Positions 1-5,888 of a stretch of DNA of 9,414 nucleotides are shown here, in pieces. Under the pieces are notes generated by a model, which saw nothing but the letters and a program-made list of their open reading frames with translations, had not been told where the DNA came from and did no database searches. The DNA is from Flavihumibacter sp. (GTDB lineage: Bacteria; Bacteroidota; Bacteroidia; Chitinophagales; Chitinophagaceae), in NCBI GenBank assembly GCA_025455285.1, contig JALOMU010000056.1:1-9414 (forward strand). The letters are read 5' to 3'. The translations under genes were made by a program, and so were the position numbers. Numbering within the stretch: position 1 is the stretch's first letter; each line of letters opens with the position of its first letter.

Positions 1-52
1 ATTTTCGTAGATAATTCCAAATTAAATTCTAAAAAAAATAGTTAATGAATTT

Positions 53-76
53 AATAGGTGATGGCAGCCTATTTTT
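53..76 (+). other. Weak hairpin with short T-run just before the first gene
   Basis: AATAGG (53-58) can pair with CCTATT (68-73) across a 9-base loop, and five T residues follow (72-76). It resembles a weak terminator of a gene lying to the left of the window, but it directly abuts the ATG at 77. If it is real, it either ends upstream transcription or partly hides that start codon. The stem is only six base pairs and AT-rich, so chance is quite possible. Confidence 0.2.
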
Positions 77-640
77 ATGGAAAATCAACAAGCACGCATG
101 TACCGATACAGCATACCAAATAAGGCCTATGACCCATTGGGCAGATTTATTCTAATAATCCTTTTACTAACTACTATACAGGAATTCAGCTTTTCCCAGG
201 AACAGGCAGCCGCCACTCCCGCCCCCTATGAACGTTTTAAAAACCTTCCCCCTTTTGAATTGAAAGGGCTGGATGGGAAAGCAATCAAACGCGATAACCT
301 GCTAAAAAACCGGGGAACAATCCTAATGTTTTTTAGCCCGGATTGCAACCACTGCCTTCAGCAAATGGATTGGATGAAACAGGTAAAGGAAGAATTGAAA
401 GCTTATAATTTTGTACTGGCAACCTATCAGCCGCTGGAAGAGTTGAAAGGATTTTACCAGTCCTTCAAACTAAATGAATGGAAAAACATTTATATAGGTA
501 GGGATGAGAAATATTTTCTACCCCCCTATTTCAGGATCAGAAACCTTCCGTTTATTGCTCTTTACGACAAGAAGGGGCAGTTGATCTCGGTATTTGAAGG
601 CAATACCAAAACAGACCTCATTCTTGCTTCTTTTAAATGA
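77..640 (+). CDS. Exported thioredoxin-fold (TlpA/redoxin-like) protein
   Basis: This 187-residue protein is probably a periplasmic or membrane-tethered thiol-disulfide oxidoreductase. A hydrophobic stretch at about residues 23-34, ending in 'SFSQ' (38-41), looks like a signal peptide or anchor. A thioredoxin-like domain follows. The strand 'GTILMFF' leads into 'SPDCNHC', with the redox pair C90 and C93 (CNHC), a form frequent in Bacteroidota redoxins. The 'NLP' at 156-158 gives the expected cis-proline opposite the active site. Its length suits a single-domain TlpA-like protein. The ATG at 98 (residue 8) is an alternative start that gives a more usual signal peptide. The partner is unknown, and no cytochrome or Dsb gene lies beside it. 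The downstream malate dehydrogenase appears to be transcribed separately. Family assignment is firm; the biological role is inference. Confidence 0.85.
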   Translation: MENQQARMYRYSIPNKAYDPLGRFILIILLLTTIQEFSFSQEQAAATPAPYERFKNLPPFELKGLDGKAIKRDNLLKNRGTILMFFSPDCNHCLQQMDWMKQVKEELKAYNFVLATYQPLEELKGFYQSFKLNEWKNIYIGRDEKYFLPPYFRIRNLPFIALYDKKGQLISVFEGNTKTDLILASFK

Positions 641-660
641 CCAGAAGTAGTTGCAAGTCC

Positions 661-668
661 TATCTTTG
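661..668 (+). promoter_or_regulatory. Bacteroidota -7 element for malate dehydrogenase
   Basis: TATCTTTG matches the Bacteroidota -7 consensus TAnnTTTG exactly and lies 38 bp before the mdh ATG, just after the stop of the preceding gene. I see no good TTTG -33 box at the expected 17-23 bp spacing, so this is half a promoter on sequence alone. Transcription would begin near 673-676. Confidence 0.6.
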
Positions 669-704
669 CACCGCAAATTATTATTTCACCGCATAATTTT
701 ATTT
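669..704 (+). repeat. 18-bp tandem duplication in the mdh leader
   Basis: Two adjacent 18-base units, each beginning CACCGCA, occupy 669-686 and 687-704 and agree at 15 of 18 positions. They fill exactly the space between the -7 element and the ATG at 707, so they cover the predicted transcription start and the whole 5' leader. They may be a slippage product or a leader or operator element. The duplication is visible directly; any function is inference. Confidence 0.7.
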
Positions 705-706
705 CC

Positions 707-1636
707 ATGAAAGTTACCGTAGTTGGTGCCGGAGCCGTAGGAGCTACCTGTGCAGACAACATTGCCAGAAAGGAACTCTGTGAAGAGCTGGTTTTATTAG
801 ATATCAAAGAAGGATTAGCCGAAGGTAAAGCGCAAGACATGATGCAATCAGCTACCTTGCTCGGATTTGATACCCGCATTATTGGAAGCACCAATGATTA
901 CAGCAAAACTGCCGGCAGCGATGTGGTAGTGGTAACTTCCGGAATACCCCGTAAACCAGGAATGACCCGTGAAGAACTGATCGGCACTAACGCAGGTATT
1001 GTACGTACCGTTTGCGAAAATATTCTGAAATATTCCCCCAACGCCATTTTTATCATTATTTCCAACCCGATGGATACCATGACTTACCTGGCATTGCAGG
1101 CAACCGGTATCGCTAAAAACAGAATTATCGGAATGGGTGGAACATTGGACAGTGCCCGTTTCAAATACCAGCTCAGCCAACGCCTGAACTGCTCACCTTC
1201 TGACCTGAATGCAGTTGTGGTAGGCGGTCATGGTGATACTACCATGATTCCATTGATCCGGTATGCAACCTGGAACTCTGTGCCGGTTACCAATTTCCTT
1301 TCTCAAAACGACCAGGAAGCAATCGTTAAAGACACCATGGTTGGCGGTGCTACACTTACCAAACTGATCGGAACTTCAGCCTGGTATGCACCAGGTGCAG
1401 CAGGTGCTGCACTAGTGGAAAGCATTGTCCGCGATGAGAAAAAACTATTTACCTGCTGCGTAGCCCTTGAAGGTGAATACGGCCTTTCTGATATCTGCCT
1501 GGGTGTTCCGGTAGTAATTGGAAAGAATGGCTGGGAAAAAATTGTTGAATTCGGACTGAATGATGAAGAGCAGGCTTTGTTCAACAAAAGTGCAGAAGCT
1601 GTTCGTACCATGAACGATGTTCTTAAAACTTTATAA
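707..1636 (+). CDS. mdh: Malate dehydrogenase (LDH-like type)
   Basis: This enzyme oxidises malate to oxaloacetate with NAD in the cytoplasm, as a step of the TCA cycle. The 309-residue length is normal for the LDH-like malate dehydrogenases. The Rossmann dinucleotide motif GAGAVG is at 7-12, with the acidic D32 ending the second strand, as expected for NAD rather than NADP. The mobile substrate loop reads 'PRKPGMTREEL'. R82 occupies the place where lactate dehydrogenases carry glutamine, and R88 is the second substrate arginine; this identifies malate as substrate. N120 ('SNPMD'), D148/R151 ('LDSARF') and the catalytic H175 ('GGHGD') complete the active site. It has its own -7 element and a strong terminator, so it is probably a single-gene unit. 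No defect is visible. Confidence 0.97.
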   Translation: MKVTVVGAGAVGATCADNIARKELCEELVLLDIKEGLAEGKAQDMMQSATLLGFDTRIIGSTNDYSKTAGSDVVVVTSGIPRKPGMTREELIGTNAGIVRTVCENILKYSPNAIFIIISNPMDTMTYLALQATGIAKNRIIGMGGTLDSARFKYQLSQRLNCSPSDLNAVVVGGHGDTTMIPLIRYATWNSVPVTNFLSQNDQEAIVKDTMVGGATLTKLIGTSAWYAPGAAGAALVESIVRDEKKLFTCCVALEGEYGLSDICLGVPVVIGKNGWEKIVEFGLNDEEQALFNKSAEAVRTMNDVLKTL

Positions 1637-1658
1637 ACCAGCTGATTAAAATCAGTAC

Positions 1659-1683
1659 AAAGCCGCCCTGTGCGGCTTTTTTT
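1659..1683 (+). terminator. Intrinsic terminator of mdh
   Basis: AAAGCCGC (1659-1666) pairs perfectly with GCGGCTTT (1672-1679) around the loop CCTGT, and the T-run continues to 1683. It starts 22 bp after the mdh stop codon. Confidence 0.93.
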
Positions 1684-1735
1684 ATTCATTCATCGAATTT
1701 TTTTTTAATTTCTTAAAAAAAACAAGCTCAACTAT

Positions 1736-1765
1736 TTTGATGGCAAGAGTATTCTATTAGATTTG
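1736..1765 (+). promoter_or_regulatory. Bacteroidota-type promoter for the octapeptide-repeat gene
   Basis: TTTG at 1736-1739 and TAGATTTG at 1758-1765 match both halves of the Bacteroidota promoter (-33 TTTG, -7 TAnnTTTG) with an 18-bp spacer, inside the known range. It is the most complete promoter in the window. The start point would be near 1771, leaving a leader of about 60 bases before the ATG at 1830. Confidence 0.8.
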
Positions 1766-1829
1766 TACTGCTATCTCTCCAACACCTATTTAAAGCTCTT
1801 AGGGTTATACCCGGTTTACCAAGCCTAGC

Positions 1830-2405
1830 ATGATCAAGCCCTTACTCGTATTAGCATTTAGTGTGCTGGGAATTAGTGTCCTCGCCCAGGAGCCCCTCGA
1901 ATTGCCAAAACAACGCGATCCGCAGGTTAACAAGACCATTAGCCCTGCTGACAATCCCCGTATTAACCCCGAGAAAAATTTCCGCATCAATCCCAAACAT
2001 AACTGGAACATCAATCCGGCTATGAATGAGGGCATTAATCCGGATAAAAACAAACTCATCAATCCTAAATTCAATAAGGATTTTAGTCCGCTCCATAACC
2101 AGAGTATCAATCCCATGTATTCCTTCAGTCTGCATCCGCTTACCAACCAGAACTGGAAAGGATATTACATGTTTGATAAGGAAAATAAATTAACCGGTTA
2201 CCTCGTAATCGCTAATCAGTTCGTTGTGCTTGATTTTGACGACAAGGGAATCTGGAAAGGATACCTGGTTAAAACAAGTACGAACACTTATAATTATTTC
2301 AATTTACAGGATGAATGGACCCGCACTTTCTTCTGTGAAGATTCAATGGTTGGCTTTAATATATTTAATGCAGCCGGAGAATGGACCGGTGCATTTGCCA
2401 AATAA
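1830..2405 (+). CDS. Secreted octapeptide-repeat protein, unknown function
   Basis: I do not recognise this 191-residue protein as a named family. It opens with a clean signal peptide (about 1-19, ending 'VLAQ'), so it is exported. Residues 29-108 are ten back-to-back units of eight residues with consensus [I/F][N/S]P-x-x-N-x-x and no gaps. Seven of the ten keep both the hydrophobic first residue and the P and N; the outer copies are more degenerate. The rest (109-191) is a second repeat set spaced about 21 residues apart, marked by W109, L121, W142, W163 and W185, mostly followed by [K/T]G-Y/A. That pattern suggests short beta-hairpins. No catalytic motif is seen; C169 is the only cysteine. 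It sits alone between its own promoter and terminator, so its neighbours say nothing of its role. A surface or periplasmic binding or structural role is only a guess. Confidence 0.85.
   Translation: MIKPLLVLAFSVLGISVLAQEPLELPKQRDPQVNKTISPADNPRINPEKNFRINPKHNWNINPAMNEGINPDKNKLINPKFNKDFSPLHNQSINPMYSFSLHPLTNQNWKGYYMFDKENKLTGYLVIANQFVVLDFDDKGIWKGYLVKTSTNTYNYFNLQDEWTRTFFCEDSMVGFNIFNAAGEWTGAFAK
1914..2153 (+). repeat. 24-bp coding tandem repeat (10 units)
   Basis: This stretch encodes ten in-frame octapeptides, each 24 bases, with no insertion or deletion. The best-kept bases are around AT[C/T]AA[T/C]CC, coding for I-N-P. The units have diverged strongly at DNA level while the I/P/N spacing is kept, which points to selection on the protein rather than a recent expansion. 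Confidence 0.85.
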
Positions 2406-2438
2406 AATCAGGAGAAACCTTTTTTAGAATTTAAATGG

Positions 2439-3485
2439 TTAGCGCGCGGCAAGCAATTGCCGCGTTTTTTTATGCAGGTCCTGCAGATCGATTTGTTCCA
2501 TGCACTTGAAATGCCCTTTCGGACAGGCATCATGTCCAATTTTAGAGCAGGGCCTGCAATGCAGCCCACTAACTTCCACCAGATCGGTTCCTCCATTTGA
2601 ATTACCTGTCGCAGGCAAGGATATTCCGTTAATCAAAACAGCTGGAGCTCCCGGCTGATTGATATAAGGTGTCATGCCAAATGCCGGTACGGTATTACCC
2701 CACACCGAAATCACCGGCTTTCGAAAAGCGGCTGCTACATGCATGAGTCCGGTATCGTGCGTAATAATCAGTTTGGCCTTTCTTACAAGATCAGCAGATT
2801 CATTCAAACTAAATTTACCACATGCATTATACACCCGGAAAGGGTCCAGTTCTGCAAGGACTTCACCCGTTGAACGATCTTCCGGTCCGCCTAATATTAC
2901 CAGGGGATGATCAATCAGTTGAACCAACTCTTTCAGTTTATGAAGCGGCAATCGTTTTGTTGCATGGGCCGCCCCAACAACCAGACCAATATACCCGAGT
3001 TGATGGGAAGCCGGCAAATCTGCTGGTTTTATTTCTTCATTGGCAGGAATAAAATAATCCAGACCAGCACCATCATTTCTGACTTCCAGGTGCGAAACGG
3101 TTTCCAGGTAGCGATCTACTATATGTTTTTGCGGAAGAAAATTCAGCTTGAAATTCGTAAGCAACCACTTCTGAATATTGAGTTTATTAAAACTCTTCGA
3201 AGGACATTTCAGCGCTTTCTTGATTCGTAAAGTACGGAGATTGTGGTGCAGATCAATTACCCAGTCGAACCCTTCTGCTATAAGTGCGGTAATTGTATTA
3301 TCCAGTGTTTCATCCAGTAAATGAAGCTTATCAATATACGGATTTGCCTTAACAACAGTTGCAAAACTCTTTTTGGTCAAAAAATGCACCTCTGCATCCG
3401 GCACCTGCTTTTTAACGCAGCGTATAACCGGAGTAGTTAGTACAATATCACCAATTGACGAAAATCGTATAATCAGAATTTTCAT
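2439..3485 (-). CDS. Glycosyltransferase family 9 (heptosyltransferase-like)
   Basis: This is a cytoplasmic, membrane-associated sugar transferase of the GT-B type, related to the LPS core heptosyltransferases WaaC, WaaF and WaaQ. In the 348-residue form, the N-terminal Rossmann half begins 'MKILIIRFSSIGD', with the conserved acceptor-side D13. The C-terminal half carries 'ILGGPEDR' (197-204) and the donor-site motif 'HDTGLMHVAAA' (243-253). A cysteine group at C310, C313, C321 and C328 near the end fits the CxxC...C...C tail seen in Bacteroidota members; its role is unclear. I chose the ATG at 3485 because it begins at the family's canonical N-terminus. A GTG at 3494 would add only three residues. 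The gene starts 12 bp after the DedA stop and is the last of a three-gene run. The sugar donor and acceptor cannot be told from sequence. Confidence 0.93.
   Translation of the reverse strand: MKILIIRFSSIGDIVLTTPVIRCVKKQVPDAEVHFLTKKSFATVVKANPYIDKLHLLDETLDNTITALIAEGFDWVIDLHHNLRTLRIKKALKCPSKSFNKLNIQKWLLTNFKLNFLPQKHIVDRYLETVSHLEVRNDGAGLDYFIPANEEIKPADLPASHQLGYIGLVVGAAHATKRLPLHKLKELVQLIDHPLVILGGPEDRSTGEVLAELDPFRVYNACGKFSLNESADLVRKAKLIITHDTGLMHVAAAFRKPVISVWGNTVPAFGMTPYINQPGAPAVLINGISLPATGNSNGGTDLVEVSGLHCRPCSKIGHDACPKGHFKCMEQIDLQDLHKKTRQLLAAR
2445..2471 (+). terminator. Terminator of the octapeptide-repeat gene
   Basis: CGCGGCAA (2445-2452) pairs perfectly with TTGCCGCG (2457-2464) around the tetraloop GCAA, followed by seven T residues (2465-2471). 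It serves the plus-strand gene ending at 2405. The whole structure lies within the last codons of the convergent glycosyltransferase gene, whose stop is at 2439-2441. On the minus strand no T-run follows the stem, so it should act in one direction only. Confidence 0.88.
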
Positions 3486-3497
3486 ATTTCTCACATC

Positions 3498-4466
3498 TCA
3501 CGTCTCACTTTTCTTCTTCCGCCCTGTGATCAGCTTAATCAAAACAGGTGCAGTTGTAACCAGTACAATCACAATGATGATCGCTTCCAGGTGGTCCTTC
3601 AGGTCGAAGCCAAACTGCGCCTGCACCCATTTCTGTAAAAAATGCCCCGCAAATATCATACTCACCACCCAGGCGATACAACCCACAATATTGTAGAACG
3701 CGAATTTCTTTTTATCCATTCCAACAATACCTGCTATGATGGGTGCAAAGGTCCGAACGATAGGCAGGAAGCGGGCAAACACAATCGCACCACCACCATG
3801 TTTATCATAAAATTCATGTGCCTGTTCGAGGTAATGTTTCTTGAAAAAGAAATTGTCTTTCCAGCGGAACATAGTGGGACCAATCTTTCTCCCGAACCAG
3901 TACCCTACTGTATTACCGATAATTCCGGCAAAAGAAATCAGGGTAACCAATAGCAAAAGATCAAACCATTCTCCTCTCTGCCAATCCAGCCCAAAAGACT
4001 TAAACAACTCATTTATCAGGTTGGTACTATAGATACCGGCTACAAAAAGCAGACTATCGCCTGGTAAAAAGAACCCGGCGAACAATCCGGTTTCTGCAAA
4101 TACAATCAGCAGGATGATCCAAAGACCACCCATTACAATGTAAAACATGGGGTTGAGCAGATCCTTCCAGTCGAAGGATTTGGTCAGCACCACCGTTTTT
4201 GCCGGATCAAGACCTGCGTAACTAAAACTAATAGTGTCATGTATCGGGGCTGTTATTTTTATCTCCATCATAGAATCCAGCGGCAGGAGAACATATCCCT
4301 CTTTGTCGGCTACATACTCTTTCGTGCTTTCCCCGGTGATCAGGCTAAATTGCCCAACGGAGGACTCATACTGATTAATTACCCGCATACGGATTTCGGT
4401 CTGCGCAAAAAGCATGCAACCGGCGAACATCAAAACTACCAGCAGAAACAACTTCTTCATCTTCAT
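3498..4466 (-). CDS. DedA-family membrane protein with exported N-terminal domain
   Basis: The C-terminal two thirds is a DedA/SNARE-associated (VTT) inner-membrane protein. This family is linked to lipid-carrier and phospholipid flipping and to envelope homeostasis. In the 322-residue form, the hallmark block 'ETGLFAGFFLPGDSLL' (125-140) is followed by 'GNTVGYWFGRKIG' (184-196) and 'FARFLPIVRTFAPIIAG' (230-246), with the conserved R232 and R238. Membrane segments lie near 107-124, 130-147, 168-190, 255-277 and 293-311. Unusually, a signal peptide (1-22, ending 'LFAQ') and a beta-rich domain of about 75 residues precede it; usual DedA proteins are about 200-220 residues. 'VADKEGYVLLP' (52-62) resembles the carboxypeptidase-regulatory-like fold. 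The ATG at 4466 lies directly before the signal peptide, 17 bp after the symporter stop. A GTG at 4508 would overlap the symporter gene and add a charged leader, so I reject it. The flippase role here is inference. Confidence 0.92.
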   Translation of the reverse strand: MKMKKLFLLVVLMFAGCMLFAQTEIRMRVINQYESSVGQFSLITGESTKEYVADKEGYVLLPLDSMMEIKITAPIHDTISFSYAGLDPAKTVVLTKSFDWKDLLNPMFYIVMGGLWIILLIVFAETGLFAGFFLPGDSLLFVAGIYSTNLINELFKSFGLDWQRGEWFDLLLLVTLISFAGIIGNTVGYWFGRKIGPTMFRWKDNFFFKKHYLEQAHEFYDKHGGGAIVFARFLPIVRTFAPIIAGIVGMDKKKFAFYNIVGCIAWVVSMIFAGHFLQKWVQAQFGFDLKDHLEAIIIVIVLVTTAPVLIKLITGRKKKSET

Positions 4467-4483
4467 CGTCTTTTTTTCTATCG

Positions 4484-5719
4484 TTAACTCTCTAATTCTC
4501 CTTCCCACTTGCTTACTGCAGAAGTGGCCAGCGCATTTCCAAGGACATTGGTCATGCTTCGGAACATATCACAAAAATGGTCAATTGGTAAAATTAGTGC
4601 AATACCTTCAGCAGGAATACCAAACATGGCACAGGTTGCTGTTACAACAACCAGCGAAGCGCGTGGTACGCCGGCAATCCCTTTACTGGTTAACATCAGC
4701 ACCAGTAGCATGGTAAGTTGTGTTCCAAGATCAAGATGGATGCCATATGCCTGCGCAATAGCAAGGCTGGCAAAAGTCATGTACATCATACTTCCATCAA
4801 GATTAAAACTATAACCAAGGGGCAAAATAAACGCTACTATTTTATCCTTACATCCAAATCTTTCCAGTTCTTCAGTCAGTTTCGGAAAAACCGCTTCACT
4901 GGAAGTAGTACTGAACGCGATCAGCAAAGGCTGTGCAATTCTCTTTAGCAACACAGGCACGCGGTTACCCAGAATAAAATAGCCAACCGCAAGTAAGACC
5001 ATCCACAAAACTGCGATTCCAATCAGGAAATACAACATGTAAAGGCCATAAAAACTAAATATACTTAAACCATTAGTTGCTATTACAGCAGCCAACGCAC
5101 CAAATACACCCAGCGGAGCAAATGCCATCACATAGCCTACCATTTTAAGGATAATATGTGCCACACCATCCAAAGCTTTTATTACTGGTTTTGCATAGTC
5201 ACCCATGGCTGTAGCTGCAACTCCAAAAAATATACTGAAAACTACCAACTGTAGTATTTCATTCGTTGCCATTGCTTCTATCACGCTTTTCGGAAACACA
5301 TGTTCAACAAAATTCTGAAGTGAAAAGACTTTTGTCTTTCCAATCAGGTCCGCTGCATTGCTGGTATCTGCATTTCCTAAATTGATAACGGAGCCAGGCT
5401 GAAAGAAATTCACCAGTACCATTCCGATAAGAAGGCTAATCAAAGAAGCCGTAACAAACCAGAGCAATGCTTTACCCCCTACTCTTCCAACCGTTTTCAA
5501 ATCACCTAGTTTAGCAATACCAACTACCAGTGTAGAGAAAACAAGTGGAGCAATAATCATCTGAACCAGTCTTAAAAAGATGGTGGTCAGCAGTTTTATC
5601 TTCTCGGAAAAAGAGGCAATAAATTCAGGAGCAGCATTCTTGTGAACGATATACCCAACGATAATACCCAATACCATCGCAATCAAAATGTAAAGGGTCA
5701 ACCTGTTCTTTTTCGTCAT
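4484..5719 (-). CDS. Dicarboxylate/amino acid:cation symporter (GltP/DctA family)
   Basis: This inner-membrane importer of the DAACS family is likely to take up glutamate, aspartate or C4-dicarboxylates with cations. At 411 residues it has full family length. Helical hairpin 1 carries the serine-rich tip 'AFSTTSSEA' (268-276). TM7 has 'NLDGS' (306-310), a variant of NMDGT. Hairpin 2 reads 'TSKGIAGVPRA' (344-354). TM8 holds D380, D384, R387, S388, N391 and N395, which line up with GltPh D390, D394, R397, T398, N401 and D405 at a constant offset of ten. R387 favours substrates with an acidic side chain. N in place of D405 (a sodium ligand) is shared with proton-coupled GltP-type carriers, and the C-terminal 'GNALA..AVSKWEG' resembles them too. 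It heads the leftward three-gene run. Exact substrate and coupling ion are inferred. Confidence 0.94.
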   Translation of the reverse strand: MTKKNRLTLYILIAMVLGIIVGYIVHKNAAPEFIASFSEKIKLLTTIFLRLVQMIIAPLVFSTLVVGIAKLGDLKTVGRVGGKALLWFVTASLISLLIGMVLVNFFQPGSVINLGNADTSNAADLIGKTKVFSLQNFVEHVFPKSVIEAMATNEILQLVVFSIFFGVAATAMGDYAKPVIKALDGVAHIILKMVGYVMAFAPLGVFGALAAVIATNGLSIFSFYGLYMLYFLIGIAVLWMVLLAVGYFILGNRVPVLLKRIAQPLLIAFSTTSSEAVFPKLTEELERFGCKDKIVAFILPLGYSFNLDGSMMYMTFASLAIAQAYGIHLDLGTQLTMLLVLMLTSKGIAGVPRASLVVVTATCAMFGIPAEGIALILPIDHFCDMFRSMTNVLGNALATSAVSKWEGELES

Positions 5720-5807
5720 TTTAGGTGCTTAAGCTTTTGAACGGAAGGCCGAAAATTCGAAAAATTCCTGAGGCTACCAAAATAATCGGCCGAAATCCGC
5801 TTCCATT

Positions 5808-5815
5808 CAAAGTTT
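5808..5815 (-). promoter_or_regulatory. Possible -7 element for the leftward run
   Basis: Read on the minus strand, AAACTTTG agrees with TAnnTTTG at five of six fixed positions and lies about 90 bp upstream of the symporter ATG in the 169-bp divergent gap. I see no TTTG -33 partner. It is the best candidate I found for driving the symporter, DedA and glycosyltransferase genes, but the support is thin. Confidence 0.3.
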
Positions 5816-5888
5816 AGCGGCTGCGAATTAAATAATTATTTATTTTACGCCCTTCTAAACAGCTTATCAAAACACAATAAAAACTGAT

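Noticed and set aside
1805..2146. Minus-strand open frame with a repeated 'GLM' pattern
   Set aside because: It is the antisense reading of the 24-bp repeat in the plus-strand gene; the repeat pattern is inherited from that, and there is no promoter or signal of its own.
2416..2440. Possible minus-strand terminator after the glycosyltransferase
   Set aside because: Only a very short AACC/GGTT pairing is available and no T-run follows on the minus strand.
3486..3494. Upstream GTG start for the glycosyltransferase
   Set aside because: The ATG at 3485 begins exactly at the family's conserved N-terminus; the extra three residues have no support.
4467..4508. Upstream GTG start for the DedA gene
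   Set aside because: It would overlap the symporter gene and place a charged 14-residue leader before an otherwise good signal peptide.
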